Below are positions 24,201-35,408 of a stretch of 52,954 nucleotides of DNA, piece after piece. The translations under genes and the position numbers were made by a program. The DNA comes from Cryptomeria japonica (taxonomy: Eukaryota > Streptophyta > Pinopsida > Cupressales > Cupressaceae): assembly GCF_030272615.1 (NCBI RefSeq), contig NW_026729279.1, positions 1 through 52,954 on the forward strand, in the 5' to 3' direction. The stretch's first letter is position 1. Each line of letters begins with the position of its first letter. Under the pieces are notes generated by a model. That model was not told the origin of the DNA and searched no databases. It saw only the letters and a list, made by a program, of their open reading frames with translations.

Positions 24201-25347
24201 TGGGTTTTCCCTATCTAAAGATAGTGACATGGTATGTAGGCTACATAAAGCCTTATATGGACTAAAGTAGGCACCTAGAGCATGGTATGAACGTCTCCAT
24301 TCCCATTTTGTGAAGATTGGATTTGAGAGAACAAGTGAAGATAGTAATATTTTCTTGAAGTTTGAAGGAGATCAGATCCTGATCTATGAGGTATTTGTTG
24401 ATGACATTATCTTTGGTGGAGATGACAAGATGAGTCATGAGTTTGCAGATGAGATGAAGAAAGAGTTTGAAATGTCACTCATAGGGGAGATTAAATTCTT
24501 CATTGGACTGCAGATCTAGCAGATGAAGGATGGAATCTTTATCACTCAGTCCAAGTATGTCAAAGAGGTGTTGAAGACCTTTGGCATGGAAGATAGCAAA
24601 CCGGTTGGTACTCCGATGGTGACCGGTTGTAAATTATCTAAAGAAAATGACTCAGAATTGGTTGATGAGAAGGAATACCGATCAATGATTGGTAAGTTGC
24701 ATTATGTAGTGCATAGAAGACCAGATATTGCACATATAGTTGGCATTACTGCAAGATTCTAGAAAAGCCCAAGAGAATCTCACTTGGTTGCAGTCAAGCA
24801 GATTCTTAGGTATTGGAAGGGAACTGTTGACTATGGATTGTGGTATCCTTATAGCAAGGATTTCAACTTGAAAGTATACACAGATGTTGATTGGGCAGGC
24901 AATATAGATTACCAGAAAAGAACAACCGGTGGTGCATTCTTTCTCAGTGGTAGATTGGACTCATGGATGAGTAAGAAATAGAGTTGTATCTCTTAGTCTA
25001 CAGTGGAAGCAAAGTATGTTGCAGCTTTCATGAATTGCACCCAGTCAATCTGGATGAAGCATGTATTAAATGGCTTCAAAGTTCCTGTATCTGAACCGGT
25101 AAGTATATTTTGTGATAACACAAGTGCTATCAATATCTCAAAGAATCCGGTTTTACACTCTAGAACCAAGCATTTTGAACTTAAGTATCATTTCCTGAGG
25201 GAAAAGGTTCAGAACAAAGAGATTGCACTAGAACATGTTTCCAGTCAGGAGCAATTAGTAGATATATTCACCAAGCCTCTCCCAAAGGTTACATTTATGT
25301 ACTTAAGAGGTGAATTAGGGGTGTTTCCCCTTCAGGAGGTAAACTAA
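21253..25347 (+). pseudogene. E5 Copia Gag-Pol polyprotein with 11 in-frame TAG codons
   Basis: One frame of 1,365 codons without a single frameshift. Codon numbers from ATG 21253: Gag with a zinc knuckle CFSCNWIRHIAINC (263-276, Arg in place of Gly before His); protease DSG (Asp348); integrase zinc-binding His472, then catalytic Asp536, Asp599 and Glu635 with the standard 35-residue spacing; RT with [12 protein letters not shown] and FVDD (Asp1050-1051); RNase H with Asp1211, an EAKY segment where EAEY is usual, and FCDN. Internal stops at 21415, 21481, 21553, 22456, 23137, 23734, 24268, 24517, 24760, 24979 and 24994 are all TAG. Several fall at strongly conserved Gln positions of Copia proteins, for example after TP in the integrase and after LYGLK in RT. 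Non-functional as it stands. Confidence 0.9.
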
Positions 25348-25580
25348 AGATATATGCTCCACATTAGTCAAGTATTGCATAGTCAAATTTTTCTTCAGGA
25401 TTGATGTGTTGAAGGATGCTACTCCTCAGGGGGAGCAGCATAATGGAACAGGTAAGCTTGTGCCTCCACTTTGGCATTGTTGTCAAAGGGGGAGAAGATG
25501 TGAAGCGGAGAAGATATCTGGAGAAAATGGGGAGAAGATGTGAAGCGGAGAAGATATCTTTGTTTATTGCCATCAATGCC

Positions 25581-25591
25581 AAAGGGGGAGA
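25581..25591 (+). other. E5 polypurine tract
   Basis: AAAGGGGGAGA within CATCAATGCCAAAGGGGGAG, nearly the same bases as in E1 and E9. It lies about 235 bases after the RNase H stop; the interval holds two ~40-base repeats (GAGAAGATGTGAAGCGGAGA, about 25492-25560). Confidence 0.9.
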
Positions 25592-25592
25592 T

Positions 25593-27109
25593 TATTGGCA
25601 TTATGTGAACCAGTATGAGGACATAATGACATTGTATGTTGTCATTGATGTCAATATGCTGAAGAAGTGAGAACCAGCATTTGAGAGAATCGGTAGAACA
25701 CTGTGAACTGGCATTTGTGCCAAAGTGAAGTGGTGTATTTGTTCATGATGAACTGGCATACAATTATGAGAACTGGCACATGGAAGTATTATATGACTAC
25801 CGGTTGGTAGTCTCAATTTCAGGATTTATGGTTTAAGCGCTTCAAGCCTGTGTGGCTCAACTAGTGACTTTGTGTAATGAGTTAGCATGGTAAAAAAGAA
25901 TAGATTATGTTGCCACGTAAGCCTTGTGCGCGTGAAGGATCTTGCATGAAGGAGATTGTTCCTATCTACCTCAAGAATGTGAGAATTCTATAAAACTGTG
26001 ATAACGTGTGATGGGTTATCAGCCGCCATAAAATCAGTGGAAATGGACGATGGAGAATGTCTTGAGATTGGATCAAGAACTGTTACATTTAATGCAGTGT
26101 GCTCAATGGTCAGGATTGAACCATTTGAATTCCATAACCTATCAGGTTTAGGGTTTAGGGTTTATGCTACCAACTTATCTATTTTCCTATAAGGTTAATG
26201 TTGTGTCTCTTTCTGAGGTTGTTGGCAGAAGTTGTGTGTGTGTATCCAAGAGAAGGGTTACGTGATTCTTGCTAGACCAAAAGGAGAGAAGTGATACCTA
26301 TAGAGTGTAAGTGCAGAAGGTGAAGAGGAGCTTGAGCGGATCTACATTAGCATTGAGTGTTGTTACCAGATCATTGTAATACCTATTGATCTCTAACCAC
26401 CTCAATAGTTGGAAAATCCCTTAATAGGGTAGCCTTAACCGACTTGCTATAAATCCTTTAACAGGGTAATTCAAAGCTATTGAGTTTGAAATCCTTAAGC
26501 TATTGAGTTCTTGAAATCCTCTAACAAGGTAACCTTTAACAGGGTTTAACCCTTAACCGGGTATTCTAGCCATCCCTTAACTGGGTGATCCCTAATAGGA
26601 TCGGTTCCTAGCAGAACCTATTGTAATGTCTCTAACTAGACAAGGCTCCTAATAGAGCAGACTTCTAAAGAGTTCAAAAATAGCTTGTGGGTATTCATCC
26701 CCACCATGGTTTTTCCCAGTTGGGTTTCCACGTGAAAAATATGTGTCATGTGTGATGCTTTGCTTTTGTCTGTCAAGCATATGATGGTTCTATGTTTTGT
26801 GCCTATCAATAAAACATGTTGAACTAGCTGTTATTATGATCTAATGATAGATTACCTATTTATGCATAAGGGTGAAATGGTAGTGTAGTCTTGAGTTGAG
26901 TGAAAAGCTAAGTGAGTAACTGATTAATGCTTGTCTCAGTCATTCTTAGCTTTACCGGTTGCACTCTGTTTCAAACCGGTGTCAATGTTTGCCAGTCATT
27001 TGAAGTGTCTACTGTCAAACAGGTTTAGGACTGTATTTTTGTCTGTACTAATTCACCCCCCCCCCTCTCAGTACCGGTTTGGTACTATCCGTTCATCATT
27101 GAGTTATCA
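25593..27109 (+). repeat. E5 3' LTR
   Basis: 1,517 bases, uninterrupted, starting TATTGGCATTATG and ending GAGTTATCA. It shows the empty site of E6. Candidate TATA box TATAAAAC at about 25990. Hairpin GACTACCGGTTGGTAGTC at about 25796-25813. Terminal stem-loop at 27045-27074. Confidence 0.9.
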
Positions 27110-27114
27110 TCTAT
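27110..27114. repeat. Target-site duplication of E5, right copy (TCTAT)
   Basis: Matches 11848-11852. Confidence 0.85.
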
Positions 27115-27613
27115 CATGCAAAATGATTCATTGTGATGTCATACATAGACATTTTACATTTCATGTCGGCCTCTAGAAATCATAACACAATTACCTAGGT
27201 GCAATGTATCTGGTCAAGTGATCATAACTCATCACAAAAATACTACCAAAATTTAGTGGTAAGGATAACTCATCACAACTTGTGATAACTCATCACACAA
27301 TCAATGAGTACTAGTTGGAACAATCCAATACCAGTTGGATTTAAACATATAAACCGTTATCCTTGATGCTTTTGTGATAATCTCCACTGGATCTTCATGT
27401 TGATGTTGAGTTATGTATATCCACTGGTTCTCTCCATATATTAATACTGGTTATCACAATGTACTAGTTTGGATGTAAACCTTTAGTATATTGGTTGTAG
27501 TATACACAACTTGAAGTTATACTAGTATACAATGTGAAGATAAGTGTATGTATGTGTTTCATCAACGACAACATATGATGAATTTAATCATTACAATCTT
27601 CATCAAGCCAACA
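27115..27613 (-). repeat. E3 5' LTR, U3-side half
   Basis: Read on the minus strand it starts TGTTGGCTTGATGAAG at 27613, the usual start of these LTRs. Together with 11263-11852 it gives an LTR of about 1.09 kb. The following AAGTA (27614-27618) would be one copy of the E3 target-site duplication. Contains repeated ATAACTCATCACAA blocks (27225-27300). Confidence 0.75.
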
Positions 27614-28626
27614 AAGTAGAATATAATGTAGATGCATTAAAGATTGTTGATATTAAAAATGAGGAATGAGAGCTCTATTTATAGGGAAAATAGGGCAATG
27701 GATGGTCAAGATTGAATAATCTTAACAAGGGCCAGGATTGAAAGTTAATCAATCTATGTTTAAAATTCTTACCAATGAAATGGTGACAATTATCAACAAA
27801 GGGTTTCTTGAGAGGAGATGTAAGAAGCATTAAATGCTTGATGAGGCATGATGGTTACCCTAGGAGGTAAGGTTAAGGTTAGGTTTGGTTCATCCATTGG
27901 ATAAATCTTTTACCCAAGGGGTGAACTCTTTTGCAAGGGTTAATAGGATAACCAAGGTTAAAGCCACGAGTGCTTGATGAGACCCTTGGGTTGGATGAGG
28001 GTTAAGTTAGAGAGAAATTCTCTAACTATACAAGAAGGTTGAGTTAACCATTAATGGTTAGGAAGACTTTGGGGACAAATTTGTAAGAGTCCTTCCAAAT
28101 TTGGGGGAACTCAACAAGTTATCTTGTTGAAGACATATAGCCTTAAATGCATTTAGATGACTTTCCTCCAAATTTCAGAAGTTACTTCTCTTTGCTTAGG
28201 AATGTGACAATAATTAGGATATGAATTAGGATAAATTGGAAGTGATTAAAAGAATCTAAAAGGGGTTTAGGAGGCAAGTGGATGCAGGACGATTCGAATT
28301 AAAATAAAATTACTTTATTTCAACAAAATAAATGCAAGTGGGGGGTTTAAATAAATAAATTAGATTTATTTATTTGCAAGGACCAATTTAATTAAATGTA
28401 AATTTAATTAAAAAGGGAGAAAGGAGAATTAGTTAAATAAAGTGATTTATTTAATCAAAGGCTAGAAAAAGCTTAGGTGAATATAATTAAATAAACTGAG
28501 TAATTTATTTAATCAAATAGATGAATGTGAAGAAATTAATTAAATGGAATTTAATTAATAGGAGGAATGGGGTTAAAATAAATATTAAATATTTATTTAG
28601 GAAGGTGGTTAGATTTATACGTTACA
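27614..28626 (-). repeat. E7 3' LTR, truncated by insertion of E3
   Basis: On the minus strand it starts TGTAAC at 28626 just after a polypurine tract, and it has a TATA box TATAAATAGAGC (27672-27683). Its R/U5 end is missing because E3 is inserted at 27613. The U3 region carries a run of six A/T-rich imperfect palindromes (28300-28600); similar ones occur in the E8 LTR. I infer a Gypsy-like LTR related to E8. Confidence 0.6.
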
Positions 28627-28641
28627 TTTTTTCCCTCTTTG
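28627..28641 (-). other. E7 polypurine tract
   Basis: CAAAGAGGGAAAAAA on the minus strand, next to the TGTAAC LTR start. The E8 counterpart is AAAGAGGGGCAAAA. Confidence 0.65.
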
Positions 28642-28954
28642 AATTGACATGTGTGTACATGTTGATTCAAAGAAAACGTTTAATTTGTCCTCAAGAATTT
28701 TTTTTATGTTGTCACCAAAGTTGTCGATATGATTCCTAGATATGAAAAAATTGATTTGATATGAAAAGTTGATATGGTGTCGATATAAAATTGTTTTGGA
28801 GATTCGATATGATAATGCCCCCTCGGAAGATAAATTGAGAAAATTATGATTTTCGAGGCAGTGGCATGATGCAGGATGATTTTCAAAAGTTGGATGATTT
28901 GAATTGTTAAATTTTTTGATATTTATCTGCCACTAAATTTTTAAAAGGAATATC

Positions 28955-29143
28955 GAAGAAATGAGGAAGACTAATGTGGGCATAGTGCTTACATGCCCCA
29001 CATGTCCACCAAAGATTGAAGAAATGAGGAAGACTAATGTGGGCATAGCATTTACATGCCCCACATGTCCACCAAAGATTGAAGAAATGAGGAAGATTAA
29101 TGTAGGCATAGCACGTACATGCCCCTCATGTCCACCGAGGTCA
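28955..29143. repeat. Three tandem 63-bp units
   Basis: Units start at 28955, 29018 and 29081 (GAAGAAATGAGGAAGA). The period is a multiple of three, so frames stay open on both strands (+ frame with TCPTCPPKIEE repeats; - frame with MPTLVFLISSIFGG repeats). I think this openness is a by-product of the repeat. Confidence 0.85.
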
Positions 29144-29689
29144 CATTGGTATGAATCTTGATTGTCGATATGGGTCAAGTGGTGATATGCTTCACAAGTT
29201 GATATGGGTCTTGATTTAATATGGGTCCTGATTCGATATGGGTCTTGATTGATTTTCGACATGGATCTGGATTGATTTTTTATATGATATCCAGGGAATT
29301 TAGACATTTATTTACTCTAATTGACGATTGGTTCTGGCTTGTATCATTGATTTTCCGTTTGATCGGCATGTGGTCACACATGTACATGATGATATGATAT
29401 GGATGTAGTGATTTTAATTTTTATAAACTATATGATATGTTTTTAATATATATTACTTTGTAGATGATGATGCAGATGATGTGATGTCTGTGTTTTTTAT
29501 TTTTATGATTAAATGCTTATATAATATTCGCAATGATACTATATGTTTAGAAGGTGATATGGAGATGATGGTTGGATTTGATGAATGCAGATGTTTCTAA
29601 CATGTTGTCGATATGATATGCTCATGTATGGGGATAATGATATGATTTATCAAATTGATTAGATTGATAATATTGATCAGAATTGATAA

Positions 29690-30610
29690 TATTGATGTTA
29701 AGTCTAGTTTCAGGAATGACACCTCCTGTATAAGATGATGATCAAAGCGTTTGGTTTTAGGAACGATATATCCTATATAAAACATGATCAAAATGTCTAG
29801 TTTCAGGAAAGAGACATCCTATATAAGACATGATAGAATGGATCAGATGAAATGGATTGATAGAATTGAGATCAAGTCTAGTTTCAGGAATGACAACTCC
29901 TATATAAGAAAAAGATGATCAAATCATTTAGTTTCAAGAATGATATATCATGTATAAGACATGATCAAAATGTCTAGTTTCAGGAAAGAGACATCATGTA
30001 TAAGACATGATAGAATGGACCAGATGAAATGGATTGATAGAATTGAGATCAAGTCTAGTTTCAAGAATGACACCTCCTGTATAAGACAAAGATGATCAAA
30101 GCATCTAGTTTTAGGAACAATATATCCTGTATAAGACATGATCAAAATGTCTGGTTTCAGGGAAGAGACGTCCTATATAAGACATGATAGAATGGGTCAG
30201 ATGAAATGGATTGATATAATTGAGATCAAGTTTGGTTTCCTGAATGACACCTCATGTATAAGATAAAGATAATCAAAGCGTTTAGTTTTAGGAACGATAT
30301 ATCCTGTATAAGACATGATCAAAATGTTTGGTTTCAAGAAAGAGACATCTTGTATAAGACATGATAGAATGGATCAGATGAAATGGATTGATAGAATTGA
30401 GATCAAGTCGAGTTTCAGGAATGACACCTCCTGTATAAGATAAAGATGATCAAAGCGTCTGGTTTTGGGAAACAATATATCCTATATAAGACATGATCAA
30501 AACGTCTGGTTTCAGGAAAGATACATCATGTATAAGACTTGATAGATAAGAGAACATCTAGTTTTAGGAAAGATACATCCTATATAAGACATGATAGATG
30601 AGAGTTGGAT
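29690..30610. repeat. 177-bp tandem array (about five units) with ~58-bp sub-repeats
   Basis: Copies of GTTTCAGGAATGAC-type sequence begin at 29707, 29881, 30058, 30235 and 30412, spaced 174, 177, 177 and 177. Each unit holds three related sub-units of the form CTAGTTTCAGGAA...CATCCTATATAAGACATGA. The last unit is truncated. Confidence 0.9.
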
Positions 30611-30864
30611 GAATGGTGAAGATATGAAAGTGAAGAAATATTTCATGATGATGCGATAGATATGCATGTGATGGATGCAATGATGAATGTGACTAGATGA
30701 TAATGATGAGATGTATCTTGAAAATTAGATGTATGATGTGAGATGTATCTTGAAAATTAGATGTATAATGTGAGATTTATCTTTAAAATGAGATGTACGA
30801 TGTGAGATGTATCTTGAAAATGATGTGATGAGAATGATAATTATGTGATGTGAGATGTGATGAC

Positions 30865-31090
30865 TAATGCAAGATTAAAATAATATGCAACTAAATATAA
30901 TTTTAAAATGATATGTCATTAATGCAAGTTTAAAATGATATTCAACTTAATCCAAGATTAAAATGATATTCAACTAGTGCAATTTTAAAATAATATGCAA
31001 CTAATGCAAGTTTAAAATGATATGCAACTTAATACAGGATTAAAATGATATGCAACTAGTGTAAGATTAAAATGATATGGAACTAATGCT
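30865..31090. repeat. Degenerate ~30-bp A/T-rich tandem repeat
   Basis: Repeated AATGCAAGTTTAAAATGATATGCAACT with variation, about eight units. Preceded at 30709-30830 by GAGATGTATCTTGAAAATTAGATGTA units (~38 bp). Confidence 0.75.
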
Positions 31091-31952
31091 CACTTTAATT
31101 ATATCATTGTCATTCCTATTAAGTCACTTGTTTGTGTTGTTTTTATCATCATTGATCTTTTGATACGTTGAAAGCTTAATATAAGCATCATGGTATAATT
31201 GAACCATAATGACCTATGTAAAAATTACATGGATGTTTGATATTACAAGGTGGTACAAGTTTCGAGGTATAATTGAACCGAGATGACCTGAGTGGAGCTT
31301 GCATAGAATAGACAAGAGTTAACCATTTGCATGCGCAAACTGGAAAATTTCTTCAATGATATGTTTCCAATCATGTCTCGAGACAAATTTGTACCATACG
31401 AATGATCGCCTCATAGACAGAAAACCAAAGAAAATGTTAGATTCTTTTGTTGCTTCTCTAGCTTAGTACATCCTTGAGTATCTTGGGAGCTCTAATGATT
31501 TAGAAATCAAAATACAAATAGTCAAAACTTCATGATATATGTAAACAAATCATAATTCAGAAAATCATCCATTGTGTGTGTTTGAAGTTGCATTTGGATA
31601 ATGATCCTATTTTCTAGCCTGATGAGCAATTTTGACAATGGTTCCCTAGTATGTTGTGATTCTTGTTTGTTGTCTGAATGCTTAAAGTGAGAGAAATATT
31701 TCCCTCAATAATGGATATTTTTCTATGTGGATACATTTGTTGATCACCAAGCCATGGTGGGATATGATATTGATAACTATTTTTAGATAATCAAGGATAT
31801 TGATTATGCTAAGTATGTCGAGGATAATGTTGCATGAATAAGTGTTGGATGATGGCCATTAGCTGAGACTAGATGGATCAATGATAAAAGTACTAATAGA
31901 TAGAGGAGTTGTTCTCTCATAAATAGCACTTCTTTCCAGGTTTTCACCACTT

Positions 31953-31957
31953 GTTTT
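31953..31957. repeat. Target-site duplication of E8, left copy (GTTTT)
   Basis: Matches 49265-49269. Confidence 0.85.
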
Positions 31958-33489
31958 TGTAGACGTCTAAAAATGGTCAATGCTTGCGGAGTCATACTTT
32001 AACATTCGCACATTGCCTTATTTTAGGGTTTTTGCGTTGCATTAAAATTTCTTCTATGTTGTGCACTTGGTCTTTACCATTTGTGAGCATCGAGTCCTTC
32101 TTCTACATTCCTCATTTTTCTTGCTTTTGAATTAGGTCTTGTCGATAGCAATCTTCAGTCATGATTTTGGTCGATCTTATCCTGTCGCGTCATGGTGCGT
32201 GCTCATTTATCATCATTTTGGACATCATCAATCCTAATCGATGATAGAATTAGGGTTTTTTCCTCTTGTCAATCTTTCAATCATCCTTAGCATGTTAGTA
32301 ATCATTTGCGATTATCAACTTGTTAGCCTTGTCATTTTGCGATCAATTCGTCATCGATCCTTGTCCTTGTCAGCCTTGTCATTTTGTGATCGATTCGTCA
32401 TCGATCCTTGTCCTTGTCAACCTTGTCATTTTGCAATCGATTCATCATCAATCCTTGTCCTTGTCAATCTTTTCATTTTGCGATCGATTCATCATCAATC
32501 CTTGTCCTTGTCAATCTTGTCATTTTGCAATTGATTTGTCATCGATCCTTGTCCTTTTCAATCATGTCAATTTGGATCGATTAGTCATTGTTCCTCGTCA
32601 ATTGGTGCCTATCAATTTGATCTCCTTGTCAATCTTGGTCAACTTGTCATTGATTTTTGTCAACCAGTCTCAATCATTTATCAACATTGGTCCTTTGTCA
32701 ATCAGAATCATGATCGAACCTACATTAATTTCTTGTTGTATTGACCTAATTCCTTGTCCTCTTATTTCTAGGGTTTTATGATTTGTTCATTTAATCCTTT
32801 TCTTCTTCTTGGTGGGTTAAATAAATTAATTTATTTAGTCCTAGGTCTCTTTCATGAATTAATTAATGGATGAAAACCTATTAATTAATTCACCTAATTT
32901 CCATTTCTCCTATTTTCTTCAATTTCTCTAATTTTTCCCCCTAATTTCATTCCCTCATTTTCTCCTATGTTTATGCTTCCATTTGTTGCAATCATGGAGG
33001 CTATTTTCTCTCTTCCCTTTTGTCATGGGAATGGCATTTTAATCCTGTCATAATTTGTCATAATTTTTGTCAATCAACCTTGCATGTGAATCTTGTCATA
33101 ATTTGTGCATAATTTGTCATTCTTGATTTGAATTTCCTTTCAAATCTCTTCATGCTAATCTTGTCCTCTCTCCAATTTGTCTATAAATTGGATGATTTTT
33201 TTCAATCAATCAATCACATTTTCGAGTAACCTTATACTGCAAATTTCATCAACAACTTGCTTTCTACTTGCATTTTTGCACTTGTAGGTGAGATCCACAT
33301 CAAATTTGAAGGTGAAAGAAGAACAATGGAGGAAAAATGAAGGAGATACATGCTTTGGTTTTCATTTTATTTTAGTATTTCATCTTCATGCCTTTATTGA
33401 TTGTATTAGGATTTCTTATCATTGCAATCTAGTTTTTGTGGTTGAGCTAGTTTAATATTGCTTTGATGCATTCCATTTTCCTAGTTACA
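31958..33489 (+). repeat. E8 5' LTR
   Basis: 1,532 bases. Contains five 47-bp units at 32327-32561, A/T palindromes near 32815-32895, and TATA-like CTATAAATTGG at about 33181. Confidence 0.9.
32327..32561. repeat. 47-bp tandem repeat in E8 5' LTR (five units)
   Basis: Units start at 32327, 32374, 32421, 32468 and 32515 (TTGTCATTTTGCGATCGATT core). The other LTR has six units. Confidence 0.85.
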
Positions 33490-35408
33490 TTTTTCTGGTG
33501 AACCCGATGTGAACTAACCCCTTAACCATGTTTTTTAGTGCTTTTGAGCTGATTTGTAGGTGAAAAACTCAAGAAACAGGGTGACTCAAACCTTTCTGGA
33601 CACTTCTACGCCTGTGTTGAGGCATTTTGCACCTGTGTGAAGGCATTCTGCACCTGTGTTGATGAGATTTGTGCTTGTGTAAAAAAAAAAAAAAAATTAG
33701 TTTATTTTCATTCTATTTTCTGCATTTTGTTTTTTGTTTGGTACTAATTCTCTGTGCAGCATTTTGGCATTATGAGTGATGAAGACTAAAAAAACAACTA
33801 CTAATGAATCTTATGCAGGACGCAGTCAAAGACTCTCATTAAAACATCTTGCTTGCAATTTTTAAAGTAGTTGCACATTTCATTTCTTAAAGGTTAATGA
33901 ACACCATGCATGCTTTGTCTATTTTTAGTTTGATTGCATGTTTTAACCCTTAGAACTGGGCCTGCCTCTCAATTTTCCTGGCACTTCGCACAAGTATTGG
34001 TGAGAGGGAATGACCCAAAGTGGTGATGGGCTAAAGCCAAGCTCTTCCGAACCACTCTAAATAACTATGGATGTAATGAAAGTTGTAGACAACGAGTGCT
34101 AGAATGGTATTGCGATGATTTATTCACTAGATCAATACCCACCCGAATGGATGCCCTTACTAGAATCTCTTGTTTTTAGATGCCAAAATCCTTCTATCTG
34201 TTGGCTCAGGCATTGTGATATGCACATGCCGAAGACACCACTCATGTACTCCTCGGTTAGAGATAGCAAGTTCTTGGGAAGTGATGCCCCTTGAACTCGA
34301 AGCTTGGTATGCCCAAGAAGTGAGTGCATTGTAAGGGGGAGCCAGTGCTACCAAGCGTCTAGCTATCCGGTTGAGTGTTGTATTTTATGGTTAGAGGTTT
34401 TGACAGATATTACCCTTGCCAGCCATAGGATTTGTTGTGAATGTGCTTGATTGTCTTGAGTCAAAGTCAAACAAACATTTTGTCTTTCGTGATTGTCAAA
34501 AGTTAAATCAAAAACAAGCTTTCAAAAGTGCTCATAATCAACTTGGGTTTTCCAAATCAACAACCTTCAATTCAAAACAAAATCCAAACAAAAGTCCAAA
34601 TTTGTCCAAGTATTCATCCAACATTTGAACATGGCTTGTCAAAACATTAAATATCTTTGTTTCAAAATTCATGTCACTTTAGGCTAGGTTTTGCATAGTC
34701 CAACTTAGGTCCTAGGGCATATTGTCATCTCCCTTCATTTTAGTCCTTTTCATTGCAAGCGTCCTCATTTTGCACTTAGGTTCAAAACCATTTCCCTAAG
34801 TTTGCATTTCATTGTCATATCCAAGCTAGACTTCCATTTAGGTGACATTCGTGCATTATCCTTGTCATGCTAAAATTAGGTCTTGCTTAGGTTGCATTTT
34901 GCATATCCCAAGTCATTGGTCTTCACATATCCTTATCATTGTATTGTCATCTTGTCTTGGCTTCATCTTGTCATATCATATCCTTACATCATTTTCATGT
35001 CATATCCTAAGTCATTGTCATAATCATTGCCTTCTTGCATTTAGTCTCAAAAATTTGGTTTGTCAGACTCAAAAAAATCAAAACTTTGGATGATACCCTA
35101 AGTTGTTGTTAGGGAGTCTTGACCTTGTCTAAAATTTGTCCTTTCATTAATATCATTTTTGTCAAACCTAGCTTAGTATCCAAGCATATAGGTGAGACAT
35201 TGTCAATTTGTCCTATTGTCATTTGGTCCTTTGTCCTTTAAGGTCTTGACTTCATTTCAATTTCCCAAGGTTGTGTTTTTAGCTTTGAATTTCAAAAGTT
35301 TGTCTCCAAAAATTCAAAAGGTACAAAAACATTAAGTTGCATTGTTATCCTTTTAGGTTTCATTTGTCAATCCCATTAGTTGCATTGCATAGTGACATGT
35401 TTGTTGAT
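33490..35408 (+). other. E8 leader: primer site 33496-33514 and noncoding region
   Basis: TGGTGAACCCGATGTGAAC, identical to E6, lies six bases after the LTR. It is followed by a 27-bp GCACCTGTGTGAAGGCATTCT-like short repeat (33605-33680), a 16-A tract and about 1.7 kb with no convincing gene. A short AGRSQRLSLKHL reading at about 33817-33852 resembles the VRRSLRIKSF start of E6 Gag, which may be a remnant start. Confidence 0.55.

Larger units (their letters stand above)
11853..27109 (+). mobile_element. E5: complete Ty1/Copia retrotransposon (SIRE/Maximus-like), carrying E6
   Basis: It has two LTRs, a perfect TCTAT target-site duplication, a tRNA-iMet primer site (21181-21192), a single-frame gag-PR-IN-RT-RNase H polyprotein (21253-25347) and a polypurine tract at 25581-25591. 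Integrase precedes RT, which is the Copia order. Lineage assignment to SIRE/Maximus is inferred from the long LTR with an ATTCACCCCCCC...CTC motif near its end; no envelope-like ORF follows RNase H. E6 is inserted in the 5' LTR at 12726. It lies in the 5' LTR of E3. Confidence 0.9.
28642..31952 (-). mobile_element. E7: Gypsy-like non-autonomous element, 3' internal region (reverse)
   Basis: No coding region is recognised. The stretch is dominated by tandem repeats: 63-bp units (28955-29143), short GATATGGGTCTTGATT units (29165-29290), a 177-bp array (29690-30610), GAGATGTATCTTGAAAA units (30709-30830) and AATGCAAGTTTAAAATGATATG-type units (30865-31090). Related bases occur in the 3' internal part of E8: a single copy of the 177-bp sub-unit near 46890-46990, and GGTGAAAACCTGG at 45722-45734, reversed at about 31933-31945. 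E8 interrupts the element at 31953; the A-rich tract typical of the family resumes at 49270. Confidence 0.55.

Noticed and set aside
21253-25347. TAG recoded as glutamine (alternative genetic code or read-through) in E5
   Set aside because: Long open frames such as E6 gag end normally at TAG, and plant nuclear genes use TAG as a stop. Methylation-driven CAG-to-TAG decay explains the pattern more simply.
25347-25592. Envelope-like ORF expected in SIRE-type elements
   Set aside because: Only about 235 bases separate RNase H from the 3' LTR in E5; no ORF is present.
28961-29161. 66-codon ORF with CPTCPP repeats as a metal-binding protein
   Set aside because: It is a direct result of the 63-bp tandem repeat in noncoding E7 sequence; the reverse strand is equally open.
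29690-30610. CRISPR-like array
   Set aside because: Units are 174-177 bp, contiguous and similar throughout, with no short repeat/unique spacer structure and no cas genes; the context is a plant retrotransposon.
32327-32561. 47-bp repeats as CRISPR or origin iterons
   Set aside because: They lie at the same place in both LTRs of E8 and are contiguous; they are an LTR-internal tandem repeat.
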